Assembly (NCBI GenBank): GCA_018266105.1
Contig: JAFEBA010000074.1
Span: forward strand, 1 to 46,228
From: a bacterium
Lineage (GTDB): Bacteria > Vulcanimicrobiota > Xenobia > Xenobiales > JADMJV01
Reading direction: 5' to 3'
DNA length: 46,228 nucleotides
Shown: in pieces, positions 8,005 to 15,192 of the stretch
Layout: each line of letters starts with the position of its first letter
How positions within the stretch are numbered: the first letter of the stretch is position 1
Program-made: the position numbers and the translations under genes
The notes under the pieces: model-generated
What the model was told of the DNA's origin: nothing
What the model saw: the letters and a program-made list of their open reading frames with translations, nothing else
The model's database searches: none

Positions 8005-8496
8005 CTAGATGCCCTCCTGACGTTGACGCACGACCACAGTGATGTGACTACCGTACTTCAGCACGGGAGTGGCCCGGCCGCGCGACTTGGGAAGGTAGCG
8101 CTTGAACATGGGACCCTGGTCGACATAGAGCTGGGACAGCCACAGTTTGTTGGTGTCCAACTCGTGGTTGTTTTCAGCGTTGGCGATAGCAGACTTGATT
8201 ACTTTGTTGAGCGTGCGAGCCGCGCGCTTGTTGGTGAAATCAAGCAGAGTAACCGCTTCGCTGGCCTTCTTGCCACGAACCATATCGGCCACGAGGCGAA
8301 GCTTGCGCGGGGCCGTGCGAATCCATTTTGCAATGGCGCGCACTTCCGGTCCTTCGAAGACCGGCTTGGCCTTGCGCGGGCGAGCTTTCTTAGCTTTGGT
8401 TGCCACCGTCTTTTCGGCGGCCGGCTTGGCTTCGGCTTTCTTGGCCTTAGCAGCCTTGGGTTTCTTTTCGATGGGATCTTCTTGCTCGTTAGCCAC
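8005..8496 (-). CDS. rplV: 50S ribosomal protein L22 with basic N-terminal extension
   Basis: L22 lines the peptide exit tunnel. Residues from about 50 onward match the family (VRAIAKWIRTAPRKLRLVADMVRGK, then SAIANAENNHELD, and a tail KSRGRATPVLKYGSHITVVVRQRQ). The 163-residue product is about 50 residues longer than typical because of a lysine/alanine-rich, probably disordered N-terminal extension. It begins at a GTG eight bases after rpsS. The extension is in frame and upstream of the only plausible core start, so it is probably real. Confidence 0.95.
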   Translation of the reverse strand: MANEQEDPIEKKPKAAKAKKAEAKPAAEKTVATKAKKARPRKAKPVFEGPEVRAIAKWIRTAPRKLRLVADMVRGKKASEAVTLLDFTNKRAARTLNKVIKSAIANAENNHELDTNKLWLSQLYVDQGPMFKRYLPKSRGRATPVLKYGSHITVVVRQRQEGI

Positions 8497-8504
8497 GACT
8501 GCTA

Positions 8505-8789
8505 CTACCTCTTGCCTTTCTTTTCGGCTTTGCCGCCGGAATGGCCGCGGTAGAGGCGGGTGGGAGCGAACTCACCCAGCTTGTGGGCGACCATCTGCTC
8601 GTTGACGTAAATCGGCACGTGCTTTTTGCCGTCGTGAACAGCCAGGGTATGGCCGATCATTTCGGGAGTGATGGTGGCGGCACGCGACCAGGTCTTGATG
8701 ACCTTCTTTTCATTCTTGGCGTTCATAGCATCGACTTTCTTTTGCAAGTTGTAGTCGATGTAGGGGCCTTTTTTTACTGAACGGGACAC
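8505..8789 (-). CDS. rpsS: 30S ribosomal protein S19
   Basis: S19 lies in the head of the small subunit. The 94-residue product begins MSRSVKKGPYIDYNLQKKV and contains KTWSRAATITPEMIGHTLAVHDGKKHVPIYV and LGEFAPTRLYRGH, which identify the family without doubt. It lies between rplB (11-base gap) and rplV (eight-base gap). Confidence 0.98.
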   Translation of the reverse strand: MSRSVKKGPYIDYNLQKKVDAMNAKNEKKVIKTWSRAATITPEMIGHTLAVHDGKKHVPIYVNEQMVAHKLGEFAPTRLYRGHSGGKAEKKGKR

Positions 8790-8800
8790 GGCTCAGCCTC

Positions 8801-9625
8801 CTACTTCTTGCGCCGACGCACGATCAGCGCGTCACTGGCTTTCTTTTTGCGGGTCTTCAGACCCAGAGCGGGTTTGCCCCACGGGGTGGAGCTCGGACGA
8901 CCCGGGGTGGAGCGGGCTTCGCCGCCGCCGTGGGGGTGGTCACAGGGGTTGGTGGCAATGCCGCGGATGTTCGGACGAATACCCTTCCAGCGAGAACGTC
9001 CGGCTTTTCCGCCCTTGACATTCTCGTTCTCGAGGTTGCCGACCTGACCGATGGTGGCGCGACAGTCGTGAGAGACCTGGCGAACCTCACCGGAGGGCAA
9101 ACGCAGCAGAGCCTTGTTGTTTTCCTTGGCCATCAACTGAGCGGCGGCCCCGGCGGCGCGCACCATTTGGGCTCCTCGGCTGGGGTACAACTCGATGTTG
9201 TGGACCAGGGTACCGATGGGGATCTTGCGCAGCGGCAGGTTGTTGCCGGTTTTGATGTCGGCGTCCTCACCCGAGTGGATGGGGTCGCCAACCTTCATAC
9301 CATTGGCAGCCAGGATGTAGCGCTTGTCGCCGTCCGCATAATGGATCAGAGCGATGAAGGCCGTGCGATTAGGATCATATTCGATGGTCGCGACTTTGCC
9401 GGGTACTCCGTCTTTGCTGCGCTTCCAGTCGATGATGCGATAGTGACGACGGACTCCGCCGCCGCGATGGTAGGCGGTGACGCGTCCCTGAGAGTTACGC
9501 CCGGCCGTCTTCTTCAGCGGCTCCAGCAAGCGCTTTTCCGGTTCCGAGGTGGTGACCTCGTCGAACGTCGGAAGGCTCATGTGGCGGCGTCCAGGGCTGG
9601 TCGGGTTGAATTTCTTAATAGCCAT
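8801..9625 (-). CDS. rplB: 50S ribosomal protein L2
   Basis: L2 is needed for peptidyl-transferase activity and subunit association. The 274-residue product has the start MAIKKFNPTSPGRRHM, the RGGGVRRHYRIIDWKR segment and the diagnostic NPCDHPHGGGEARS, whose histidine approaches the peptidyl-transferase centre. It ends in a basic tail (VRRRKK). The length is normal, and it sits between rplW and rpsS in the usual order. Confidence 0.98.
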   Translation of the reverse strand: MAIKKFNPTSPGRRHMSLPTFDEVTTSEPEKRLLEPLKKTAGRNSQGRVTAYHRGGGVRRHYRIIDWKRSKDGVPGKVATIEYDPNRTAFIALIHYADGDKRYILAANGMKVGDPIHSGEDADIKTGNNLPLRKIPIGTLVHNIELYPSRGAQMVRAAGAAAQLMAKENNKALLRLPSGEVRQVSHDCRATIGQVGNLENENVKGGKAGRSRWKGIRPNIRGIATNPCDHPHGGGEARSTPGRPSSTPWGKPALGLKTRKKKASDALIVRRRKK

Positions 9626-9642
9626 CTGTTGGGAGTCCTCTC

Positions 9643-9987
9643 TTAGACTTCAAACAGGGGGCGGTTGTCGATTTGAATCTGATGCCCCTCTGCCAGAGTC
9701 ACCACCGCGCGCTTACGGTCGGAGGTGGTTCCCACCACTCGGCCGCGGCGCTTGACTTTTCCGGGCAGAATGGAGGTGGTTACTTTGGTCACCTTCACTT
9801 TGAAGATGTCCTGGACCGCGTTGCGAATCTCGATCTTGTTGGCGCGCAAGTTCACTTCGAAAGTGTACTTGTTGACGGCCGACAGGTTCATCGACTGCTC
9901 GGTCACGATGGGTTTGCGGATAATGTCATGAGCCGTCATCCGCCGCAGGTCGGCGACGCTCGATAGGGGTTTGGCTGGGCGGCTCAC
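9643..9987 (-). CDS. rplW: 50S ribosomal protein L23
   Basis: L23 lies at the exit-tunnel rim and binds trigger factor and SRP. The 114-residue product contains the core HDIIRKPIVTEQSM, KYTFEVNLRANKIEIRNAVQDIFKVKV and the RRGRVVGTTSDRKRAVVTL loop. The listed start overlaps the rplD stop by four bases. A second ATG 16 codons in (MTAHDIIRKP) would give a more typical length, so the exact start is open. Confidence 0.95.
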   Translation of the reverse strand: MSRPAKPLSSVADLRRMTAHDIIRKPIVTEQSMNLSAVNKYTFEVNLRANKIEIRNAVQDIFKVKVTKVTTSILPGKVKRRGRVVGTTSDRKRAVVTLAEGHQIQIDNRPLFEV

Positions 9988-10625
9988 GAGAGAACTTCCT
10001 CCAGTTTGGTGATGGCGTCCTTGGTGGCCAGGATGCGCTTGCTGTTGACGATGTCCACAACGTTGACGCGCTCGGCCACGATGACCTCGACACCCGGGAT
10101 GTTGGCGGCTGATTTCTGCACCACGGTATCCGCCGCTCCGATGAGCAGCAGAGTGTGGGAGGTGCTGACAGCGTGATTATCCTGGGTCAGGCTCTTGAGC
10201 ATGTCCACGATGGCCTTGGTTTTGAAGCCGTCCAGTTTCACTTCGGAAACGGCCGTGAAGGCTTCTTCGCGCACGCGCTGGGACAGCGCGGAGCGCAGGG
10301 CTGCGTGACGCATGGTCTTAGGCAGAACCTGGGTGTATTTGCGGGGGGTGGGGCCGAACACGGTTCCGCCGCCCTTCCACAGGGGGGAGCGCCGGCTGCC
10401 GGCGCGGGCACCGCCCGTGCCTTTCTGGCGCCAGGGCTTGCGACCGCCACCGCGGATTTCGCCTTTGCCCTTGGTGTCGTGGGTGCCGTGATGGCGGTTG
10501 GCCAGCAGGCCCACGTAAATCTGATGAATCAGGTTTTCTTTGTATTCGGCGCCAAAGATGGCGTCCTTGAGTTCGATGTCGCCGACGACCTTGCCGGCCA
10601 TGTCGTGCAATTTCACTTTAGCCAT
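9984..10625 (-). CDS. rplD: 50S ribosomal protein L4
   Basis: L4 is an assembly protein whose loop reaches the exit tunnel. In Escherichia coli it represses its own operon through the S10 leader. The 213-residue product has the conserved loop (GGGRKPWRQKGTGGARAGS, then SPLWKGGGTVFGPTPRKY) and the globular domain ending LEEVLS. Because rpsJ is no longer upstream, any L4-type feedback would have to act on the rplC leader described below; that is inference. Confidence 0.97.
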   Translation of the reverse strand: MAKVKLHDMAGKVVGDIELKDAIFGAEYKENLIHQIYVGLLANRHHGTHDTKGKGEIRGGGRKPWRQKGTGGARAGSRRSPLWKGGGTVFGPTPRKYTQVLPKTMRHAALRSALSQRVREEAFTAVSEVKLDGFKTKAIVDMLKSLTQDNHAVSTSHTLLLIGAADTVVQKSAANIPGVEVIVAERVNVVDIVNSKRILATKDAITKLEEVLS

Positions 10626-10639
10626 TGTTCGTCGCCTCC

Positions 10640-11266
10640 TTACTTACGGCCCGACTCGCGGACCGTGATCAGGCGGCCGTTGGGGCCGGGCACGGAGCCT
10701 TTGACGAGCAGAAGATTGCGCTCGGCATCCAGGCGCACCACGGTGAGACCGAGTGCGGTGACGCGAGCGTTGCCCATTTGACCGGGCTTACGCATGCCGG
10801 GCAAGCTTCCCATCTGGGTCGTACCAGTGGAGGCCGGGCGGCGGTGGACTTTGGAACCGTGGCTACGCGGACCGCCACCAAAGTTGTGGCGCTTGATGGT
10901 TCCCTGGAAGCCTTTGCCTTTGGAAGTACCAATCACGTCCACTTTGCTGATGCCGTCGAAGATGTTGACGGTGACTTCGTCGCCGAAAGCTTCGAGGTTG
11001 TCGACGCGGACCTCTTTCAGATAGCGGAAGACAGGCTTTCCGTACTTCTTAAATTGTCCGCGGCGGGGATTGTTGATGACCTTCTTGGCGCGAGCTTCGC
11101 CGATCTCTTCAAATCCCAGTTGGACGGCTTTGTAGCCGTCTTTTTCTTCGGTTTTGCGTTGGATGACCGGACAGGGCCCCACTTCCAGTACCGTGACGGG
11201 CACGGCGTTACCGGTGGGGTCGAAGACTTGGGTCATTCCAATCTTGCGACCTAATATGGCTTTCAT
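10640..11266 (-). CDS. rplC: 50S ribosomal protein L3
   Basis: L3 nucleates large-subunit assembly near the peptidyl-transferase centre. The 208-residue product begins MKAILGRKIGMTQVFD and carries GTSKGKGFQGTIKRHNFGGGPRSHGSKVHRRPAS and RMPGQMGN-like KPGQMGN. A GAGGG ribosome-binding site lies seven bases before the ATG. Here rplC is the first gene of the transcription unit rather than the second, because rpsJ is about 34 kb away; a promoter and leader are visible upstream. Confidence 0.97.
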   Translation of the reverse strand: MKAILGRKIGMTQVFDPTGNAVPVTVLEVGPCPVIQRKTEEKDGYKAVQLGFEEIGEARAKKVINNPRRGQFKKYGKPVFRYLKEVRVDNLEAFGDEVTVNIFDGISKVDVIGTSKGKGFQGTIKRHNFGGGPRSHGSKVHRRPASTGTTQMGSLPGMRKPGQMGNARVTALGLTVVRLDAERNLLLVKGSVPGPNGRLITVRESGRK

Positions 11267-11293
11267 TCTATACCCTCGATATGACGCATAAGT

Positions 11294-11380
11294 CTAGCCA
11301 AAGATCTTAGCGGCGCCAGTGCTACGTCCACCAAAGTTGGTGAACGCGCGGAAGGGGCCGCCGTTGAGCGAGCCCCTCAT
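11294..11380 (-). CDS. Possible 28-codon leader ORF upstream of rplC
   Basis: On the minus strand an ATG is followed by 28 sense codons (start MRGSLNGGPFRAFTNF) and a TAG, ending 27 bases before the rplC ATG. The sequence around its ATG (GGTATAGAATGA) is a 12-base exact copy of that around the rplC start (11263-11274 and 11377-11388). No good ribosome-binding site precedes the copy, so it may be a decoy, a leader peptide or simply a duplication. I do not recognise the peptide. Confidence 0.3.
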   Translation of the reverse strand: MRGSLNGGPFRAFTNFGGRSTGAAKIFG

Positions 11381-11438
11381 TCTATACCAGCGAGAGTCGC
11401 TGGCTTAGTCGATCATGCTTGCGCAATGTCGAGCGACT

Positions 11439-11467
11439 AATTTATGAGGATCGACCGCGTCTGTCAA
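11439..11467 (-). promoter_or_regulatory. Sigma70-like promoter of the rplC operon
   Basis: Read on the minus strand, TTGACA (11462-11467) and TAAATT (11439-11444) are separated by exactly 17 bases, a near-consensus vegetative promoter. The predicted start near 11432 gives a leader of about 165 nt before rplC. The leader contains a perfect 7-bp hairpin (CCAGCGA/TCGCTGG at 11387-11403). Its position explains how rplC and everything after it are expressed without rpsJ. Confidence 0.75.
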
Positions 11468-11520
11468 CAGGTTTGTTCGATTTTTTGGCTCTGTTACATG
11501 TTGTTTACGTCAGGGAGAGC

Positions 11521-12342
11521 CTACAATGAGAAGGAAAGGCCGCCGATCAGTGAGCCGGCTTTTTCGGTGTTGGTCCCCCAAAGCGTTTGCTGCCAACCCA
11601 GGCTCAGCTTGCACCATTCCCAGGGTTGAGCGACCAGGCCGACGGTGGTGGCCAGTGACTGGACCAGTCCTTCGCTGCTGGACTGGATGCGGGCGTAGTT
11701 GAGCTCGACCACTGGTTGGAGCTGCGAGTTCAATTGGTAACCCAGTCCCAGATTGGTGCCCTGCGCTGAGAAGCGTTGACCAGGTCCGGCCAGGGGAAAT
11801 AGGGCATAGCTTTCCCAGTTGAGTGAGGCCGGTCCCCAATCTTGGCGAAGGACGAAGGCGATATCGCCCCCCACAAAGCCCTGGTTGGTCTTCACATCAT
11901 TGGCCAGAGTTGGACCACCCACCACCGCCATGGCCAGGCCTTGCTCTGAATCATTGTAGAAACGCCAGCGCAGGTCCAGTTCCAGGTCGACCAGTCCTCC
12001 ACCCCGACGAGGCCCGCCCAGAAAGCGCCCGGTTTGAGCCCGGTCCGGGTCGATCACGCTGAGCAGTTGGCTGGCCCCGGAGGTCAGTGTCAGGTCCAGG
12101 TCCTGGCTGAGGCCGTAGCCCAGGCTGCCCACATACAGTTGTTCGCGTTGGATCTGCCCGGTCGTCACCTGAGAGAAATCATCGAAGGCGCTTTGAGACT
12201 GACTGGACAGATAGTTGAGCTGAAGCTCAAAGGACCCGGGCGACCGGGGGTCAGGGTCAGCCGTGACGATTTTGTCTCGCACGCCGGTCTGAGCCCAGGT
12301 CGCGCTGATCAGGAGGATGGCCAGGACGATTCGAAGCAACAC
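11521..12342 (-). CDS. Putative outer-membrane beta-barrel protein
   Basis: The 273-residue product starts at a GTG with a clear Sec signal peptide (MLLRIVLAILLISATWA, cleavage near AQ). The rest is made of alternating amphipathic strands rich in aromatic residues, glycine and glutamine (for example QLNYLSSQS, VDLELDLRWRFYN, GLGYQLNSQLQPVVELNYARI) and ends GGLSFSL with a terminal hydrophobic strand. This resembles the transporter-like or phenol-degradation MetA-type barrels of outer membranes, but I cannot name the family with certainty. It is convergent with nothing and sits just upstream of the rplC promoter region, reading in the same direction. Confidence 0.6.
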   Translation of the reverse strand: MLLRIVLAILLISATWAQTGVRDKIVTADPDPRSPGSFELQLNYLSSQSQSAFDDFSQVTTGQIQREQLYVGSLGYGLSQDLDLTLTSGASQLLSVIDPDRAQTGRFLGGPRRGGGLVDLELDLRWRFYNDSEQGLAMAVVGGPTLANDVKTNQGFVGGDIAFVLRQDWGPASLNWESYALFPLAGPGQRFSAQGTNLGLGYQLNSQLQPVVELNYARIQSSSEGLVQSLATTVGLVAQPWEWCKLSLGWQQTLWGTNTEKAGSLIGGLSFSL

Positions 12343-12402
12343 GGCCTTGGTGCTTCGTCGCAGCTATCGGAGGGCCCACTCTGTCAAGTGAAATACCTCT
12401 GG

Positions 12403-12903
12403 TTACCAATGCAGCGTGATCAGGCCGTGCTCGGTCACCATTTTCAGCCAGTTGTCCAGCGATTGCACCCAGCCCGAATCCACCGGGTCCGGGCAGAAGG
12501 AGTAAAGCTCCGCCACGAATTTGGCCGGGTCTCCGGGTCGGTTCAGCAGTTGGAAGCTGAGGCTGGTTGCCTCACAGCACAGGATTTCCAGTCCGAAGCG
12601 CTGGTCCCATTCGCGCAGACGAGCTTCGCAGGAGCTCTCCATTCCGGCCAAGCACAGGCAGGCAAACTGGTCTTCGCCCGGTGCGATCACCAGTTCCCGG
12701 TAGGCCACGATTTTGCGCTCGGGCCACCAGTAGTTGTCTTCAAAGTAGGCCCCCAGAAAGGCCGTCCAGCCCGGGGGCAGCCGTTTGCGGGTTGGGGCCA
12801 GCAGGTTCCAGGCCTGGCGGTCGGGGAGGATGATGCAGTCCAGCTTGGGATTGACCCTGGAGGGCAGCAGCGGGCCGACGTGTCCCTGATAGTGAGTGCC
12901 CAC
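12403..12903 (-). CDS. DUF4253-like protein
   Basis: The C-terminal part matches the pattern I associate with DUF4253: a REWDQRFG-like helix, LEILCCEATSLSFQLLNRP, then VAELYSFCPDPVDSGWVQSLDNWLKMV and an aromatic end. The first half is less conserved (WPERKIVAYRELVIAPGEDQFA). The frame stays open upstream to an ATG at 13035, but that stretch overlaps the promoter and 5' end of the non-coding RNA on the other strand and looks non-coding. I therefore place the start at a GTG at 12903; the true start is uncertain. Members of this family are often found near toxin-immunity or knr4-like genes, but no partner is visible. Confidence 0.6.
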   Translation of the reverse strand: MGTHYQGHVGPLLPSRVNPKLDCIILPDRQAWNLLAPTRKRLPPGWTAFLGAYFEDNYWWPERKIVAYRELVIAPGEDQFACLCLAGMESSCEARLREWDQRFGLEILCCEATSLSFQLLNRPGDPAKFVAELYSFCPDPVDSGWVQSLDNWLKMVTEHGLITLHW

Positions 12904-12969
12904 GCCCGGGGGTTCTTGCTTTTGGGGGACGGCCCCTGGGATTTTTGAAAAGAATAGTCGGCCCGGGGG

Positions 12970-12998
12970 TTGACAGGCTGGCGCTGGCGGTATACATT
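12970..12998 (+). promoter_or_regulatory. Sigma70-like promoter of the large non-coding RNA
   Basis: A consensus TTGACA at 12970-12975 is followed by TATACA at 12991-12996 (15-base spacer) overlapping TACATT at 12993-12998 (17-base spacer). Either gives a plausible plus-strand promoter with a start near 13003. No ribosome-binding site or credible ORF follows, which fits transcription of a structural RNA. Confidence 0.65.
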
Positions 12999-13469
12999 GC
13001 GGACCTCGAAGCGAGTAACGACGCGGCGAGCGCACCGGAGAGCGTTAGAAACGGCGCACTGACAAGCGTTAGAGTCAGGGGGTTGTCTGCAGGAGTTCGT
13101 TCGCGACCTCCACCCCAGCAGGCCAGAGAGTTTCCGCTCTGATTCAATGGAAACGAGGCCCGAGGTAGTCCGGGTGTCCGTGAGGACGCAGGCGTCATCA
13201 GGCGGGGCGATTTCGCTCTGATAGGTGGCGGCAAAGTGATCCCGATCACACTATGAACTTCGAGAAACCCGATTTGGGCGGTAGGCAATCGGGAGGTTCT
13301 GGCGGACCACATCGTCAGGGGTGCGTGTAACCTGAGCACGCAGCGCACGAGGCGGCGAAAACTGCGCCTCTGGGCCTAGATTGGTCCTGAGAACCGTGAG
13401 GTGAAAGCCCGCGAGTGGGAACCGGAAACGCACCGGGGAAAACTTTCGGCACTCAGTCGACTAAATTAG

Positions 13470-13546
13470 GAGCCTGGCCCGGGTAGGGAAGCCAGGGGAT
13501 TCTATCTCGTCCGATGAGATAGGGGTAGCTTGCAGACCAGGCAAGC
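13470..13546 (+). repeat. Module copy 1 inside the non-coding RNA
   Basis: It consists of three consecutive hairpins. The first is CCTGGC/GCCAGG, the second is CTATCTC (13502-13508) with GAGATAG (13516-13522), and the third is GCTTGC/GCAAGC. The linkers GGGGATTCT-like and AGGGGTAG are shared with copy 2. The order and sizes of the stems are the same in both copies. Confidence 0.8.
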
Positions 13547-13714
13547 AGTCGGGTGACATCGGCTTCAGTGAAAAGAAAGCAATGTCACGAGGCTCACGTC
13601 ATTGTGTCGGACCTGTGAAGGTGAAAAAGATGCGACGGGAATCGGCGAAAGTCGAGGAAAGGCGCAGAAAACCGATGCGACCATAAAGAGGGTTACGCCC
13701 CTCGATGGACGTGG

Positions 13715-13794
13715 GAGCCTGGCACGGGGATGGAGGCCAGGGGGTTCTGATTCAGCCCGGATGAATCAGGGGTAGTTTGCAGACCTGAGCAAGC
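13715..13794 (+). repeat. Module copy 2 inside the non-coding RNA
   Basis: It repeats copy 1 after 245 bases. The central stem is CTGATTC (13747-13753) with GAATCAG (13763-13769). Compared with copy 1, three base pairs have changed on both sides (A-U to G-C, U-A to A-U, C-G to U-A). The last stem changes C-G to U-G. Pairing is kept although sequence is not, which is direct covariation evidence for an RNA fold. Confidence 0.8.
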
Positions 13795-13986
13795 CGCTGA
13801 GCTCAACCAGCGTAAGCCACTAACGAGGCAGAGACGCATTCCAGCTTCTATGGAATGTATGAGAGAGGCCAGAATCGGCCTCAGGAACCGCGAGGTAGCG
13901 AAACCTTGCCGCGGTCGAAAGCGGCGGAGGGCCTGAGGAAGCGACTTCTGGGTGTCTGGCATAGGTGGGACGGTATCCAGACGAAG

Positions 13987-14016
13987 AAAGCCACTCGAGC
14001 GATCGGGTGGCTTTTT
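13987..14016 (+). terminator. Intrinsic terminator of the large RNA
   Basis: AAAGCCACTCGA pairs with TCGGGTGGCTTT around a GCGA tetraloop (one U-G pair), giving a 12-bp stem whose 3' side runs into CTTTTT. On the minus strand the same hairpin follows the stop of the TPR gene (14032), read toward it, so it may act in both directions. The strength and position support a plus-strand transcript ending here. Confidence 0.85.
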
Positions 14017-14031
14017 CACTTTTACTTCGGA

Positions 14032-15132
14032 CTATCGGTAGTATTCGCTGAGATAGCGGACCAGTTGGGGGCGGTGGGCCTTGAGGTAGGCGGGGTAGTC
14101 CTGGCTGATCGACTGGTCAGGTCGGGCCAGCAAGACATAGGCTTCCAGGAGTCCCTTCTGGTCCAGTTCCAGTAGTGTGGGTAACCAGGCGGGCGGGTTG
14201 GCCGGCTGGGTTTGGCGGGCGGATAGGGCGGCTGCTTTGAGGGCCTCCACCTCGGAGGCCAGAGAGTGGCGTCCCGTTTTCTCGAGCTGGGCGGCCAGTG
14301 CCAGGCTATAAGTCAGGCCCAGGGGGTCGTCGGTTTTCGTGGCGCTGACCCGGGTTGTACCCTGGTCGGACGAGACCAATTGAGGATTGAGTTCAGGGAA
14401 TTGGGGATGGTGGGGTTCGCCCAGGCGGCGGATTCCGGTCCAGGCCAGGCGAGAGTAGGGCTCGCAGAGGATGCCCTGGATGTACTGGGAACGCGCCTCT
14501 TCAAACTTTCTCTGCTCAGACAGGGTGTTGCCCCAATAGCGGTAGGCCGTTTCGCGGCCGGGATCAATGGCCACGGCCCGCGCGTAGTAGTCTTCGGCGC
14601 CAGGGTAGCGTTTCAGCCGAAAGCAGGTGTCGCCGGCGAAGAGGGCGGCTTCGTAGAGCTTGGGGTCCCGTTCCAGCGCTTTTTGGTAGGCCTCCAGAGC
14701 TTTCTCAAACTCGCCTTTGCCAAAAGCTGCTTCGCCGGCCTGCATAAAGCGCTCGGTCTCGGCGTTTTTGGAGAAATTGATGGAGGCTTTGGAGCCGTCT
14801 TCGGGCAGGGCTGCCAGCACTGTGTCCAGCACGGGCTCGGTGCTGCCCAGCTCCTTGCAGCGGAGCAGGCAGGCCCTGGCTTTCAAGCGTAGGGCTCTGG
14901 CCGTGGCCGAGTCCTGGGCGGACTGGCTCAGCAGGTGCAACGCAAAACCCAGCTGCATTTGTACTTCCACGTCCTTGGGGTCGGCTTCGGCAGCTTTTTC
15001 CAGCAGCGGACGGGCTTCCGCCGCCTTATTTTGCCTCATCAGCAGCAGGCCCCGCTGACGGTCGGAGCTGAGATCCTGGGCCAGGGCCAGGGAAACCGAG
15101 AGCAGCAGAAAGCAGGCAAGACGTTTCAGCAT
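14032..15132 (-). CDS. Secreted TPR-repeat protein
   Basis: I place the start at the second methionine of the open frame, giving MLKRLACFLLLSVSLALAQ, a clear signal peptide. About 366 residues remain. Tetratricopeptide repeats are visible at NKAAEARPLLEKAAEADPKDVEVQMQLGFAL, GEFEKALEAYQKALERDPKLYEAALFAGD and RYPGAEDYYARAVAIDPGRETAYRYWGNTL. TPR proteins of this kind act as periplasmic or membrane-associated scaffolds, often for pilus or secretion assembly, but no partner is shown. It converges on the terminator of the large RNA. Confidence 0.8.
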   Translation of the reverse strand: MLKRLACFLLLSVSLALAQDLSSDRQRGLLLMRQNKAAEARPLLEKAAEADPKDVEVQMQLGFALHLLSQSAQDSATARALRLKARACLLRCKELGSTEPVLDTVLAALPEDGSKASINFSKNAETERFMQAGEAAFGKGEFEKALEAYQKALERDPKLYEAALFAGDTCFRLKRYPGAEDYYARAVAIDPGRETAYRYWGNTLSEQRKFEEARSQYIQGILCEPYSRLAWTGIRRLGEPHHPQFPELNPQLVSSDQGTTRVSATKTDDPLGLTYSLALAAQLEKTGRHSLASEVEALKAAALSARQTQPANPPAWLPTLLELDQKGLLEAYVLLARPDQSISQDYPAYLKAHRPQLVRYLSEYYR

Positions 15133-15192
15133 GTTCTGGTGATACGACAGAGCTGGGCCGGGGGCCTGGGCTGGCACAGCAGCAACGGCTCG

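Larger units (their letters stand above)
13003..14016 (+). ncRNA. Large (~1 kb) structured RNA of unrecognised class
   Basis: The stretch has a promoter upstream, an intrinsic terminator downstream, and no ORF with coding character. It is unusually rich in perfect hairpins: CCCGATT/AATCGGG (13268-13293), GAGGCG/CGCCTC (13349-13370), GTGACAT/ATGTCAC (13553-13588) and CATTCCA/TGGAATG (13837-13857). An 80-nt module occurs twice (13470-13546 and 13715-13794), with compensatory base changes in one stem. A second motif of the form GAACCGTGAGGTGAAAG recurs near 13390 and, more loosely, near 13608 and 13883. The overall look is that of ornate large RNAs such as OLE, GOLLD or ROOL, but I cannot match it to any of them, nor to rRNA, tmRNA, RNase P RNA or a group I or II intron. 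Confidence 0.75.

Noticed and set aside
12904..13035. N-terminal 44 codons of the DUF4253-like open frame
   Set aside because: They overlap the promoter and the first bases of the large RNA on the other strand, are Pro/Arg-rich and resemble no family sequence; a downstream GTG is preferred.
12945..13142. Small plus-strand ORF of 65 codons at the 5' end of the non-coding RNA
   Set aside because: It starts upstream of the likely transcription start, has no ribosome-binding site, and its composition is not coding-like.
13003..14016. Identification of the ~1-kb RNA as rRNA, tmRNA, RNase P RNA or a self-splicing intron
   Set aside because: None of the invariant cores was found: no tmRNA tag frame or GGGG-TGAAACGG-like start, no RNase P P4 pair (GAGGAAAGTCC), no group I P7 or group II domain V with a paired GAAA-capped hairpin and AGC triad. 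Only a short, loose resemblance to a 23S segment near 13390 remains.
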